A stretch of DNA of 64,000 nt from Parus major (taxonomy: Eukaryota > Chordata > Aves > Passeriformes > Paridae). Shown here piece by piece: positions 11,801 to 21,615 of the stretch (its first letter is position 1; the number at the start of each line of letters is the position of its first letter). The DNA lies in the NCBI RefSeq assembly GCF_001522545.3, contig NC_031770.1, positions 24,988,167-25,052,166 of the forward strand, written 5' to 3'. A model generated the notes under the pieces. It did no database searches. It saw only the letters and a program-made list of their open reading frames with translations, and was not told where the DNA came from. Made by a program: the position numbers and the translations under genes.

Positions 11801-14800
11801 ACAGTTCCTTTTCTGTCTTGTGTTACTGCTTTATTACACTATGGTTTGGTTTTTTCCTTCCATTTTCAGGTGGGACTGGTCAAGGGGGACAACAAGTAGA
11901 TACAGGACCTTTAAACTGAAGTAAAAAGGGCCATACTTGGGAGGCAAAAACCCCCATGCTGTGTCTCCACTAGAATCTTACACAGGTTAGCTCAGTGATT
12001 CAGTGAAGATACGTTCTCTCACAGGCAAGGCATATTTGCCAAAGAAGTTTTAACTTTATTCCTAAAAAATTAGAGTTTTCTTCCCTATTGCCATGGGAAT
12101 TTTTCCTTAGCACATATTCTTAATGTAAGTGAAGCTTACCTTAGAGATTCTCCTGATAATAAAAAGGAAAAGCTTTGTGATGAAATAACATACTGAGTTA
12201 TAGATACAGCACCTTTGTAAGGCAACATACACTGAGCACAAACCCCTTTCAACAAACTAGTCAAACTATTTTCAAAAGCTGTTTATCATCTATTTAATCA
12301 AATGCCTTAGTAAAATGGATTAAACTGCTGATGGGTTTCACATTGTCAATGGCAATCAATATGTCACTCTTAAACAGAGCAATACATGGTTTACAGATGG
12401 ATGGGTTTCTTTTTTGAGATGTATGTATTAAGAAGCAAGCGTGGAGTTAATCTTTCAACAGGGAGACTAGAAATAAATGACATCTAATCATAAGAGAGTT
12501 CTGTGTGTTTACATACAGCATCATACAACAAAAAGGAAAAATTCATTTGCTGTTTAACTCCAAATCAGGTTTTGTTTTCATTGTTTTACTTTTCTTACCT
12601 CTGGGTATGAGCCAACTTTTCCTAATTATTTAAATGACTTTTTGTCTTATTTAAGTCATAATAATTTTTATTTCAATCGTGATTAATGTTCTTATTGTCA
12701 GTATAATCATTCAATGCCTTAGTCATTCAGCTGATCCAGCTCCTCTTTCTGAATTCACAAATCCCTCCACAAAGAGAGCTCTTGCTGAGCATTTGGGTGG
12801 CAGCCTTGCAGCCAGGGCAGGACCATCTTTCACATGTGTTTCAAAAGTGAAAGAGAATTTACCAAAGAGATAAGAGACACTTCTTGTGTTCATGAAGCTG
12901 TCTTCAAAGCTCGGATACCAAATTCTGCTGAGAAATGATAAGGGTTCAAACCACATAGTCCATTCCAGAGGGGAGAGATTTCCTCAATGGGAGCTTATAG
13001 TCAATATTTTCTTCGAAGATCATCCCATCTCTGTGAAAACTTCATGAGGGGTTGGGGAAGAATTTGTTTTCCTTGACATCTCTGTCCATGACAAGATCAC
13101 TTTTCAAAACCATCCCTTGGAAATTAATTTTCAATTTTTATTTTTCTAGCTGGTGGAAAGACATCCTTGCTTGACGTGATAACCTGCCGTGATCATGGAG
13201 GCAAAATCAAGTCAGGTCAAGTCATGATCAACAACAAACCCAGCACTCCCCAACTTGTCAGGAAATGCATAGCACACGTGAGGCAGGATGACCGACTGCT
13301 CCCACACCTGACTGTCAGAGAAACACTATTGTTCGTTGCCAAACTGCGTCTTCCAAAGTTTTTTTCAGACTCACAAAGGAAAAAAAGGGTAATTAAACTG
13401 TTGGGGAAAAATAAAGTTGTCAAGAATGTGTCTGACAGGAATTATCCAAGAGATCCTGTATGTTTGGAGTCAGAACAGCTAATCTAGCATTTTTTTATGT
13501 AGATTATGAATTATAAACCTTTTTCATCTTTCAAGATAGAAAGCAGCAATTGTTCCAAAGCTCATAAAAAATGACAATCTAGAGAAAGCATTAGAGAGGC
13601 TGAAAGACGAGCTAAATTTTTGATCGCTGAGTCTTTTTCAATGTTACCTCTAAAATCAAGATTTGTTTTCAAGTGTCTCTAGCACTGAAATATCCAGATG
13701 AATTTTAACTCTATTAATCATATTTTCAGTTTTATCTATGCACGAATGTGCAAATGAAGTCTTTCCTGACGCCTGTCACCCTTGGATCCCGGCAGGTGGA
13801 AGATGTGATCGCAGAGCTCCGCCTGCGGCAATGCGCCAACACCAGGGTGGGGAATGAGTACCTGCGGGGCGTCTCCGGGGGAGAGAGGCGCAGGGTGAGC
13901 ATCGGCGTGCAGCTGCTCTGGAACCCGGGTGAGCACAACTCACACCTTCTTGGGGCCCACCACACACCAGCTGGGCGTAACGGGGCACCGCAGGAAGATG
14001 GAAGCTTTCAGGGAAGAGCCACACACTCAGCTGCCCTTAGGGCAGCTGGAGGAGCTCGTAACACTTAGGCTTTGCACCACCCTCTCCACAGCACAGTTAG
14101 TGACTGCTGCTGCTCCATTTGTTTAAACTGCAATCAGTGCTGATCACAGATAATACTGTAATTATTAAAGGAATAATTCTATAAACAGAGTGTTTCAGGA
14201 GCTGACACACTTCTGCTTTGGTCACTTTTGCCAGTGGAAAAGTGGAGACAGACCATGGCAGAGCCCTCAGGAGCCTTCACCCACCACTCTGTAAAACCAC
14301 CACCACAAAGATTACTCAAAGTTGCCTGAAGTTACTCTCACAGCAGTGCTCTGGTTAGTCCATATCACATATCACTTATAGTGATAAGGTTTGGGTTTTA
14401 TCCGATCACATGCCACAAGTTACTTTGGTGTATTTTAACATGGAAATTGTTTTCCTTCCCTCTGACACAGACCCCATTTACATGTGCAGTATTAACAGGA
14501 AAGGTCATTTTCTTTGCTCTATAGTCAGTCATTGCCGTCTTGTGCAACTCACTGACATGATGTCATGTTGCAGGTGATCTAGAAACTTCAGTAGAAACAA
14601 AACATGAGGCTAAATCCACAGCTGATTTTGCTGGATTGAATCCCTTCTCTGATCTTATATATATCAAAAGCACTACTAACCTTGACTGAGCCTCTTGTTG
14701 AACAAGATTCCTCATCAGTTTTTTTTCTATAGGAAACAGATTTGAAATCTTTTTGCTTGTATAAAGTTATACTTCTGTAGTTATACGAAAAGCAGTACTT

Positions 14801-17800
14801 TTGCAAGAAGTGATGCTCAGGAATAGATGTACTGAAGTTAAAAAAGAAAATTCTAGTTTCTTTAAATTTAAAAATGAGTGAAATTTCATGCACTAGCACC
14901 ATTTCACTTAGAACATATTTTCCAAACCAAACATGCTGCTTTCCACAGCTAAACTTAATGTCTCTGGCAGGAATACTCATACTTGATGAACCCACATCTG
15001 GACTGGACAGTTTTACTGCACATAACCTTGTGATAACATTATCCAGACTGGCCAGAGGAAACAGATTGGTTCTTCTTTCACTTCATCAGCCCCGGTCAGA
15101 TATCTTCCAATTGTTTGATTTGGTTCTTCTGATGACTTCTGGACTCACTGCCTACTGTGGAACAGCTGAAGACATGGTCCAGTATTTCACAGAACTAGGT
15201 TATCCCTGCCCAAGGTACAGCAATCCTGCGGATTTCTATGGTCAGTATCAAGCACTGTCATAAAAAATAGTTACTGGAAATCATTTGCTTTCCTAAGTGG
15301 CTAGGTAATGTTGATTTTTATTGACCATGACTGTCTTAGAAATTCCTTGTAACTAACTCAAAACAACATTGCAGCAAGTTCAGTTTTTAATAGGATCCTT
15401 ATCTGTTAGTACAGGAAATGTAGCAAAGACAAGCGGTACAGACAAAACTAATTTTAAAAATGCTCCTTCTAACCATGCCAGATGCAATAACTTGCCAACA
15501 TATTTACCATACTTATTCCCATGTCTTAGCTGGTTGAAACTTCTTCTCTGGGAAAGGCACAGATAAACTCATCAACTGCTATCTGTAGACAGTTCTCTGA
15601 TTTCTCAATTAAGAAAATGTAGAAGTTTGTTTCCCAGAAGCTAGCTCCTAATCTGATACAAACCTGGAACAGGTAATGGGAAAAAGGAGTGCTGCCCTAC
15701 AGAGCACACTGGAAGGGAGAATATCCAAATCCAAATCAGCAATCTTTTTACTCCTCAAAGAAAGTTTACATGGTTTCAAATCCATTCAACTTCTGGTTTT
15801 AGCAGCGTGGAAAGGGAATCTGCCCCTGTTAATCTAGGGGCAGGAATCTCTTAACAGAGGCTGGTTCGATTCCCAGGTCTTTGCACTCAAGTTGGCCAGA
15901 AAACCTGATACGGACCTCAGAGAGCCATAATGCTCTGGAGTAATCTCCTCAGCTGTGCCTGTGTGGCAGGCAGTGCTAGCTGCACAGAGATAAACAGAAA
16001 TTAACCTTGGTGTCAAGCCCCACAAAAAGACCTTTGTCACCATCAGGGTTCAGAGAGTCCTCAGCCAAGCACAGCCTTGGGGAGGCTTGCAGCACCCCTT
16101 TATGGGAATGGAGAATGAGGCAGTCCTGGGGAAATCTGTAGCTACAGCCTGTGGTTACAGGAACAACATGACATGTCCCCTGTGACATGGAAGTGGGGAG
16201 GGCATAGAGGCAGGCGAACAATTATTGAATGGTATGCACCAAGTCAGTACCCACAAGAAAAGAAAGGAAATATGGGCAGCAGGAAGGTGGAAATAGGACA
16301 GGATGGCAGAGCATCCCACCTGATGGAAACATACAAATGCTGGCTGTGAGTGTGACAGAGAAACAGGTGACCAGGGCAGAAGGGAAGGCAAAGAATTTCT
16401 TATGGGCTCCTCCTAAGAGTGGCTGAACACACATGATCAGTCCAGTGCAAGGAGTTAAGAAATGTACAGTGATATTTCTCTCAGAAAACATCTGTAAAAC
16501 ATCAGATATTGTCAATCTACACCAAAGGTCAGCATGGGAAAATACTATTGTAAATTTAGATTTAAAAAAAAAAAAAAAGCTAAGTCAACTATTATTGGTA
16601 TGACTGTGTTGTCCTTAGATAATATTACATTTGGACTTTCTCAGTATCAGGTAAAGTTTATGGCACCTCTGTAAGATACAGCTAAGACAGTAACTATAAT
16701 TTTGGAGATGAAGAAAAAATGTGATTTAAGTCAAAGTCTCATAAAAGACTGTAAATGCCTACATGCCAGGAAGGAAATTCAAACTGTTTTTTCTCAGCAC
16801 TGCTCTCAAGGTGCTATGAAATTTATAAAAATCTGAAATAGTAGTTTATAATACTATAATAAGAAATTATGTAATCTCTCAGTGATTCATTGAGTGACTC
16901 GGTAAGAAACATATACATTAACAATCTGTTCATCTCTAATTACCTAAAATAACTGATAATTTTAACTGTTGTAAGTTAATGCATGTACACAGGTTGGACT
17001 GTTTGCTCTCAGTGAAATACCTGATTCTAAACACATCATAAAGTTATTTCTTCTATGGCACATGGACTCACATCAAGTAATGTCTTGCAGTTGACTTGAC
17101 CAGTATTGATAAACAGACTCCAGAAAAAGAGATGGAAAGCCGAGAAAGAGCAAATGCTCTTGCCAACTTGTTCATTGAAAAGGTCAAACATTTTGATGAT
17201 TTCTTATGGAAAGTTACTGAAGGAGACAATGCTGAGACCACAGTCATCAAGCAGAGGTAAAAGAAAAAGTGTCATATGGAAGATCTGGAATAATAGCTAC
17301 ACCTTGTGCTAATTCCATTTTTTTTTCTCTTTTTCCTTTGGGCAGGAATTCAGAAGAGGTTATGAATATGCCTCACAATTCAAGTGATCAATTACCAGGA
17401 GCCTTAAAGCAGTTCACTATATTATTAAGGTAATCCTGTCTTCAGCATAAACAGTTATGTATCTTGCCCATTTGTATTTAAAATCATCAGATAGAGGTAG
17501 AGAACGTCCCACACCAATTGTCTTCCTTCAGCCTTTTCAGCATTTTAGACCTGAAACACTTGGTGGCTACAGGTGCTTCATAGGTTTGACTAGGTAAAAT
17601 CCTTTACAGGAACAGGGAACCCAACTTCTGTCCGAGCCAAAGCCAGCAAGTTCCAAGAATTGATTTTAACACTGTTTGGGGTAATGTGTCTGAATATAAC
17701 TGGCATTAGTAAGTATTATATCTTACGGTCAATATTGCTGTTTTCCTAGTCGTCAGGTCTCCAATGACTTCAGAGATCTTCCAACATTATTAATCCATGG

Positions 17801-20800
17801 ATTTGAAGCCCTTCTTATGTCATTACTAATTGGATTTTTGTACTATGGCCATGAAAAAACCGGACTCTCTATTCGTGACACAACAGCCCTGCTGTACATG
17901 ATAGGTGCCCTAATCCCATTCACAATAATTTTGGATGTTATTGCCAAGTGTAAGTGTCAGTCTTCTTGTAAATGCTATAAGGAATCAAAATTTAAAAAAT
18001 TCTTAAATCTATGAAAAAAATAAACCTATTATCACAACCCAATGTGTTTGTTCCTACCCTGCAGGTCACTCAGAAAGAGCAATGCTTTATCATGACTTGG
18101 AAAGTGGAATGTACTCTGTTGGCCCATACTTCTTTGCTAAGGTAATTGGTTTTGCTGCCAGGAAATATAAACAGCTGTCTTGAACAATAAAAAACACAAG
18201 CAAACCAAGGTCTTGCTGTATAAACAATCACATTTATATCAGACTTTATTCTTTTGTGTCTGCCAGCTACGGCTATCAGTCTCACTTCCTTAGTATTAAT
18301 AGGTTAAGCCTCACGCTAGTTTAGAACTTTGCCAAAATTCATGGCTGAGATCCCACACCAGGAAAGCCAAAGAACTTTTCACTGGGTTCTTTGGCTAAAA
18401 TGTGAGAAATCTCGGACTCAAATTTCCAGGTTTAGATAATTTTACATACCTGCATATTTAATTCACTGCAGCATCTCTGAAAGTTTGCTTACATATCTTG
18501 ATCTGTAAAACCAAACCTTCGTATCAAAAGCTAAAGCACAAAATGCTGTGGTATTTCGAGTAGTTTGGGCCTGTATTGGTCCGAGATAAAAAATGCATTA
18601 CATGTACAAAAAGCCAGAGTTTCTAGAATTAAATTTAGAACTTCTAAAAAACTACATTCTCTTTTTCACAAAGGTTTTGAATAATCCCTCCTTTGTGTTG
18701 TTAGATGAGTTCTGCCTGCCATGGCATCTGTAATTTAGGTTTCCATTTCTGCACGAGATTTTAAATGCTTATTAGTGGTTGCCAGAGAAAAATATTCTTT
18801 GCATTGTGTCACAAAGATTGCACATTATTCACAGAGAAATCGATGTAATTTGTTACAACCTTAGTATTAGAGAATAGTAGCAACCCTCTTTGGAAGAACT
18901 AATGCTCTCTATATACCTCTTAGGTATTTGAGAAAATCCCAGTTATGCTTTTGCTTTGCAATTAATCAAGTTGCTAACTGGACTGCCTTTGGGACAAGGT
19001 GGTGAAGGGACCAACAGCCAAGTTTGTCTCAAATTTAATCTCACACTAGTTTCAACCAAACTGGGACAAAACATTCAGTTGCCATGAGTTAGTAACAGTA
19101 TTACTGTTACCAAGCACACCAGTTCAAAGCAAAAGTGTATTACGTTCTTAGGAGCTCCCAAAACTCTTAACAAAACAATCTGTAACAATTAGTTTTAGGC
19201 ATTGTCACAACCAGAGAAAAAATTAGCCAGCATTTGTTTCTGTTGTGGACTGGTTTTGCATGTCACTGACAACCCCTAACAGGTAGATTATTACATTCTA
19301 AGGGAGTATTTCCTATAGGTTTTATGAACAGTCTGTAAATAAATTAAGACATATCTCATATATTTTTGTAATTATCATTCACCTTTTTCTCTTTTTTTTT
19401 ATTTTCATTTTCATCTTCCCAAACAGATTTTGGGGGAGCTCCCAGAACACTGCATTTTTGTTATAATTTATGGGATTCCCATCTACTGGCTGGCAAACCT
19501 TGTTCCTGAGCCAGAACATTTCCTGCTGAACTTCCTGTTATTGTGGTTGGCTGTTTACAGTGCCCGTGCCATGGCGCTTTGGGTGGCAGCTCTGCTACCG
19601 ACGTTACAGCTCTCAGCCTTCCTTGGCAATGTCCTCTTCACATCATTCTACCTGAGTGGTGGTTTTGTGATAAGTCTGAACAGCCTCTGGACAGGTAAGA
19701 CAAAGCTCCCCACCTCTTTCTGAAACTGAAACACCAGTTGCTTTCATCAGTGGCAATGTGTCTTGTGCAGGAAAACTCAGCTTTATTCTTACTTTTGTTA
19801 TTATCTTTTTGGATGGTGACAGTGCATTTTACATCAGTTTCTCCATCTGAAAATGAGGCAACAAGAAGCTGGTCAAAAAAGCACTACTGTGGTTGCTGAA
19901 TTCTTCAGTAAAAAGAATTGTATTCAAAGACAAAGATGGAGCTTCAGGAAGACTTAGTTGACAGGGGGAGTTTGATAGATATGGATATTCCTGATTTCCC
20001 ATCTCCATGTAACTATGTAAAGGATGTCTGCCATTTTGTCCAATAATACACTGTCACATGTTTACAGCCTCTGGCTGTCAAGAAGAGAGACAAACCTGTT
20101 GTATTTGGCAGCAGCACAGTAGTATTCGAGGTCTCAAGTTTGTGTGTGTGTATCAATTTCTGTCATTTTCTTTTGCAGTTCCTTTTTGGGTTTCAAAAAT
20201 TTCTTTTCTCAGATGGAATTTTCAAGGAATGATGCAAATTCAGTTCACTGACACCACATATGAAATGTCTGATCGAAACATTACTTACCAAATACCAGGG
20301 AAACTTGTAAGTCAGCAATAAAAATTGTTGCATGCATTTGATAAGAAATTGAAATGCTATTTATATGCCTGTCATATTTAAATAGATGCTGTAGGCCTCA
20401 AATCTGGGAATTGCCCAAATCAACACATGAAGTTGTGTTACACTTGGTTGAAAATTTGTTCCTAAAGGTGGCCCTACAGCAGTTGCTCCTTCTATGCCTT
20501 TCTTTTAGTTGCAGAGAAAAACCAAAATAACAAAGGGCAACTCTTTCCGACACCAGCTCCCAACTATTCACTTTGCTGGAATTGTTTAGAAGCTGAACTG
20601 CGTTCTTCTGAAACAGGAATAGTGTAGCTGCAACCTTCTATTCAAACCACCCTGGAAGCTACACCCATGCTGGAAAACAGGGGAAGGTAGCAGGGGCCAG
20701 GGAACTTACACATAAAACACACTTCCAGCATGAAGTGATCCAGCATGAAAATTTTGTCTTTTCCTGATTTTGTGTTATTGGTCCTTACAGGTCACTCAGG

Positions 20801-20928
20801 CTCTGGACCTGGACTCCCACCCTCTCTATGTGAGCTACCTTGTCCTCACAGGCATCATTTGCAGCTTCCTGCTTTTATACTATTTATCTCTGCGCTTTAT
20901 CAAGCAGAAATCAACCCAAGACTGGTAA
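8792..20928 (+). CDS. ABCG8: ABCG8, sterol half-transporter, complete coding sequence
   Basis: Obligate partner of ABCG5 in the apical sterol exporter. Thirteen coding exons: 8792-8842, 10229-10333, 11138-11294, 13150-13388, 13796-13928, 14971-15240, 17091-17256, 17346-17429, 17750-17949, 18065-18141, 19427-19694, 20179-20306 and 20791-20928. Together they give 671 residues, against 673 in human. NBD motifs are Walker A GSTAGGKTS (102-110), Q-loop Gln150, signature VSGGE (210-214), Walker B ILILDE (230-235) and H-loop His267. The membrane half follows, with TM1 about 414-434 and TM2 about 446-468, a conserved FYLSGG region in exon 11, an N-glycosylation sequon NIT in exon 12 and a final helix before the C-terminal STQDW. 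All introns are GT-AG. The human Walker A is GSSGCGRAS, so the restored Lys is unusual. The start ATG has A at -3. Confidence 0.97.
10229..10333 (+). CDS. ABCG8: ABCG8 coding exon 2
   Basis: Acceptor TTTTCCAG. It encodes [20 protein letters not shown] through [10 protein letters not shown], clearly homologous to the human [13 protein letters not shown] and LEVRDLNYQ segments. It ends CAG|GTAAAA in phase 0. Confidence 0.94.
10704..10754 (+). repeat. AT-rich tetranucleotide microsatellite
   Basis: A compound array of AATA, AACA and AACT units in ABCG8 intron 2. Simple repeat, probably length-polymorphic. Confidence 0.9.
11138..11294 (+). CDS. ABCG8: ABCG8 coding exon 3
   Basis: Acceptor TTGTTAG. 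It runs from [20 protein letters not shown] to [11 protein letters not shown] and stops inside Walker A after one base of codon 105 (ACTG|GTAAGA). 157 bp. Confidence 0.96.
13150..13388 (+). CDS. ABCG8: ABCG8 coding exon 4 (Walker A remainder, Q-loop)
   Basis: Acceptor TTTTTCTAG|CT. Joined to exon 3 it gives Walker A GST-AGGKTS (residues 102-110), then [18 protein letters not shown], the Q-loop AHVRQDD (Gln150) and [16 protein letters not shown]. It ends QRKKR with an AGG|GTAATT donor, phase 0. There is no alternative AG close by that would restore the human-like Gly at position 105. Confidence 0.96.
13796..13928 (+). CDS. ABCG8: ABCG8 coding exon 5 (ABC signature)
   Basis: Acceptor CCCGGCAG. 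It encodes [15 protein letters not shown] through LLWNP with the canonical signature [10 protein letters not shown] at 210-219. It is very GC-rich with mostly G or C in third positions, unlike flanking exons 4 and 6. The donor is CCGG|GTGAGC. Confidence 0.97.
14971..15240 (+). CDS. ABCG8: ABCG8 coding exon 6 (Walker B, D-loop, H-loop)
   Basis: It begins [19 protein letters not shown] (Walker B and D-loop), passes through [12 protein letters not shown] (H-loop His267) and ends YSNPADFY plus one base at ATG|GTCAGT. 270 bp; no defects. Confidence 0.97.
16562..16578 (+). repeat. Poly(A) tract in ABCG8 intron 6
   Basis: A run of about 15 adenines with no recognisable element attached upstream. 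Confidence 0.8.
17091..17256 (+). CDS. ABCG8: ABCG8 coding exon 7
   Basis: Acceptor TCTTGCAG|TT. It encodes [20 protein letters not shown], a charged connector helix, and [15 protein letters not shown]. It ends with two bases of the Arg374 codon before [13 protein letters not shown] is the conserved linker between NBD and membrane domain. Confidence 0.95.
17346..17429 (+). CDS. ABCG8: ABCG8 coding exon 8
   Basis: A short 84-bp exon with acceptor TTTGGGCAG. It encodes [21 protein letters not shown] then QFTILL, matching human MPGAVQQFTTLIR at its end. The middle is a variable cytosolic linker. Only 89 bp of intron separate it from exon 7. Confidence 0.93.
17750..17949 (+). CDS. ABCG8: ABCG8 coding exon 9 (TM1-TM2)
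   Basis: It begins [15 protein letters not shown] and carries TM1 (about 414-434, ending GFLYYGH) and TM2 ([19 protein letters not shown]). It ends DVIAK plus one base of Cys469 at a T|GTAAGT donor. Confidence 0.96.
18065..18141 (+). CDS. ABCG8: ABCG8 coding exon 10
   Basis: A 77-bp exon encoding [20 protein letters not shown] then PYFFAK, the intracellular turn before TM3. Donor AAG|GTAATT, phase 0 end. Confidence 0.96.
19427..19694 (+). CDS. ABCG8: ABCG8 coding exon 11 (TM3-TM5)
   Basis: Acceptor CAAACAG|ATT. It begins [20 protein letters not shown] and contains three hydrophobic segments. It includes FYLSGGFVI, which corresponds to human FYLAGGFMI, the region of a known sitosterolaemia glycine (G574). 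It ends SLWT plus one base at ACAG|GTAAGA. Confidence 0.96.
20179..20306 (+). CDS. ABCG8: ABCG8 coding exon 12 (extracellular loop)
   Basis: It begins [19 protein letters not shown] and continues through [20 protein letters not shown]. It encodes the extracellular loop before the last helix, with an NIT glycosylation sequon. Donor CTT|GTAAGT, phase 0. Confidence 0.95.
20791..20928 (+). CDS. ABCG8: ABCG8 coding exon 13 and stop
   Basis: Acceptor CCTTACAG|GTC. It encodes [19 protein letters not shown], the last TM helix and [11 protein letters not shown] followed by TAA. The C-terminal QDW is shared with the human protein. Confidence 0.96.
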   Translation, partial: VTQALDLDSHPLYVSYLVLTGIICSFLLLYYLSLRFIKQKSTQDW

Positions 20929-21615
20929 GAGCAGCAGAGGCAGCAGGTGACGGGCTCCCCTGCAGGCAGGCAGAGTTGGAAGGCTCCCGGTGGGAGCCCC
21001 GGCAGGCGGGCAGGAGGCGGGGAGCGGCGGGCGCGGCAGCCCGGCTGCCACAGGATGGCAGTAGAACCCCAGGAGTCGGGAGCCTGCCACGGGCCGCGGC
21101 TGCAGCCTGACATTGGGGGTCGGGGGTGGGCTTTGGGCTTTTTGTTTGCTTCGCGTACGGGTTGAACGAGTGACAAGGCTCTTATGAGTTCTCCACATCT
21201 GGAAATAGTCTGAGCTATGGGACACCGATACAAAAGGACCCATCGCGCTCTGTAATAATAGCTGATGTTTTAGTCTATAATGTTTGAACATAGGATGATC
21301 ACTTAATTCAGAGGGCTACAAGAAAACAGGATCAAAACACTTTCTGTGGCATGTATGGCATTTAACATATTAAGAACAGCACAGAGGAAAGCAACACAGA
21401 AGATTTCACAAGTGTTTCAGGAGAACACGCAAGGATGCAAAACACAATTTTGAACTGCTCTGTGTTCCAATTGCTTATGTGTTTTAAAGCTCTATTTCTG
21501 TGTTTTAAAGATTTTCCTTTGTGTTCCAGTAATATACTGATGATGCCCAAAACAGGCGTTTGCTCACTGTAGAGATGAAATTTTGTAACAAATAAAATTA
21601 TTTTGCCTTCTTGGA
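20929..21615 (+). other. ABCG8: ABCG8 3'UTR (inferred)
   Basis: This runs from the stop codon to just past the first good poly(A) signal. The first 240 bp are strongly GC-rich with several G-runs; the rest is AT-rich. The end is inferred from the AATAAA at 21591, and no transcript evidence is available. Confidence 0.6.
21591..21596 (+). terminator. Poly(A) signal AATAAA for ABCG8
   Basis: This is the first AATAAA hexamer after the stop codon, 663 nt downstream, followed by T-rich sequence (ttattttgccttcttgg) suited to a downstream element. Confidence 0.6.

Noticed and set aside
20745..21291. Open frames on both strands over the ABCG8 end
   Set aside because: They arise from the GC-rich 3'UTR start and from reading exon 13 in a wrong frame.
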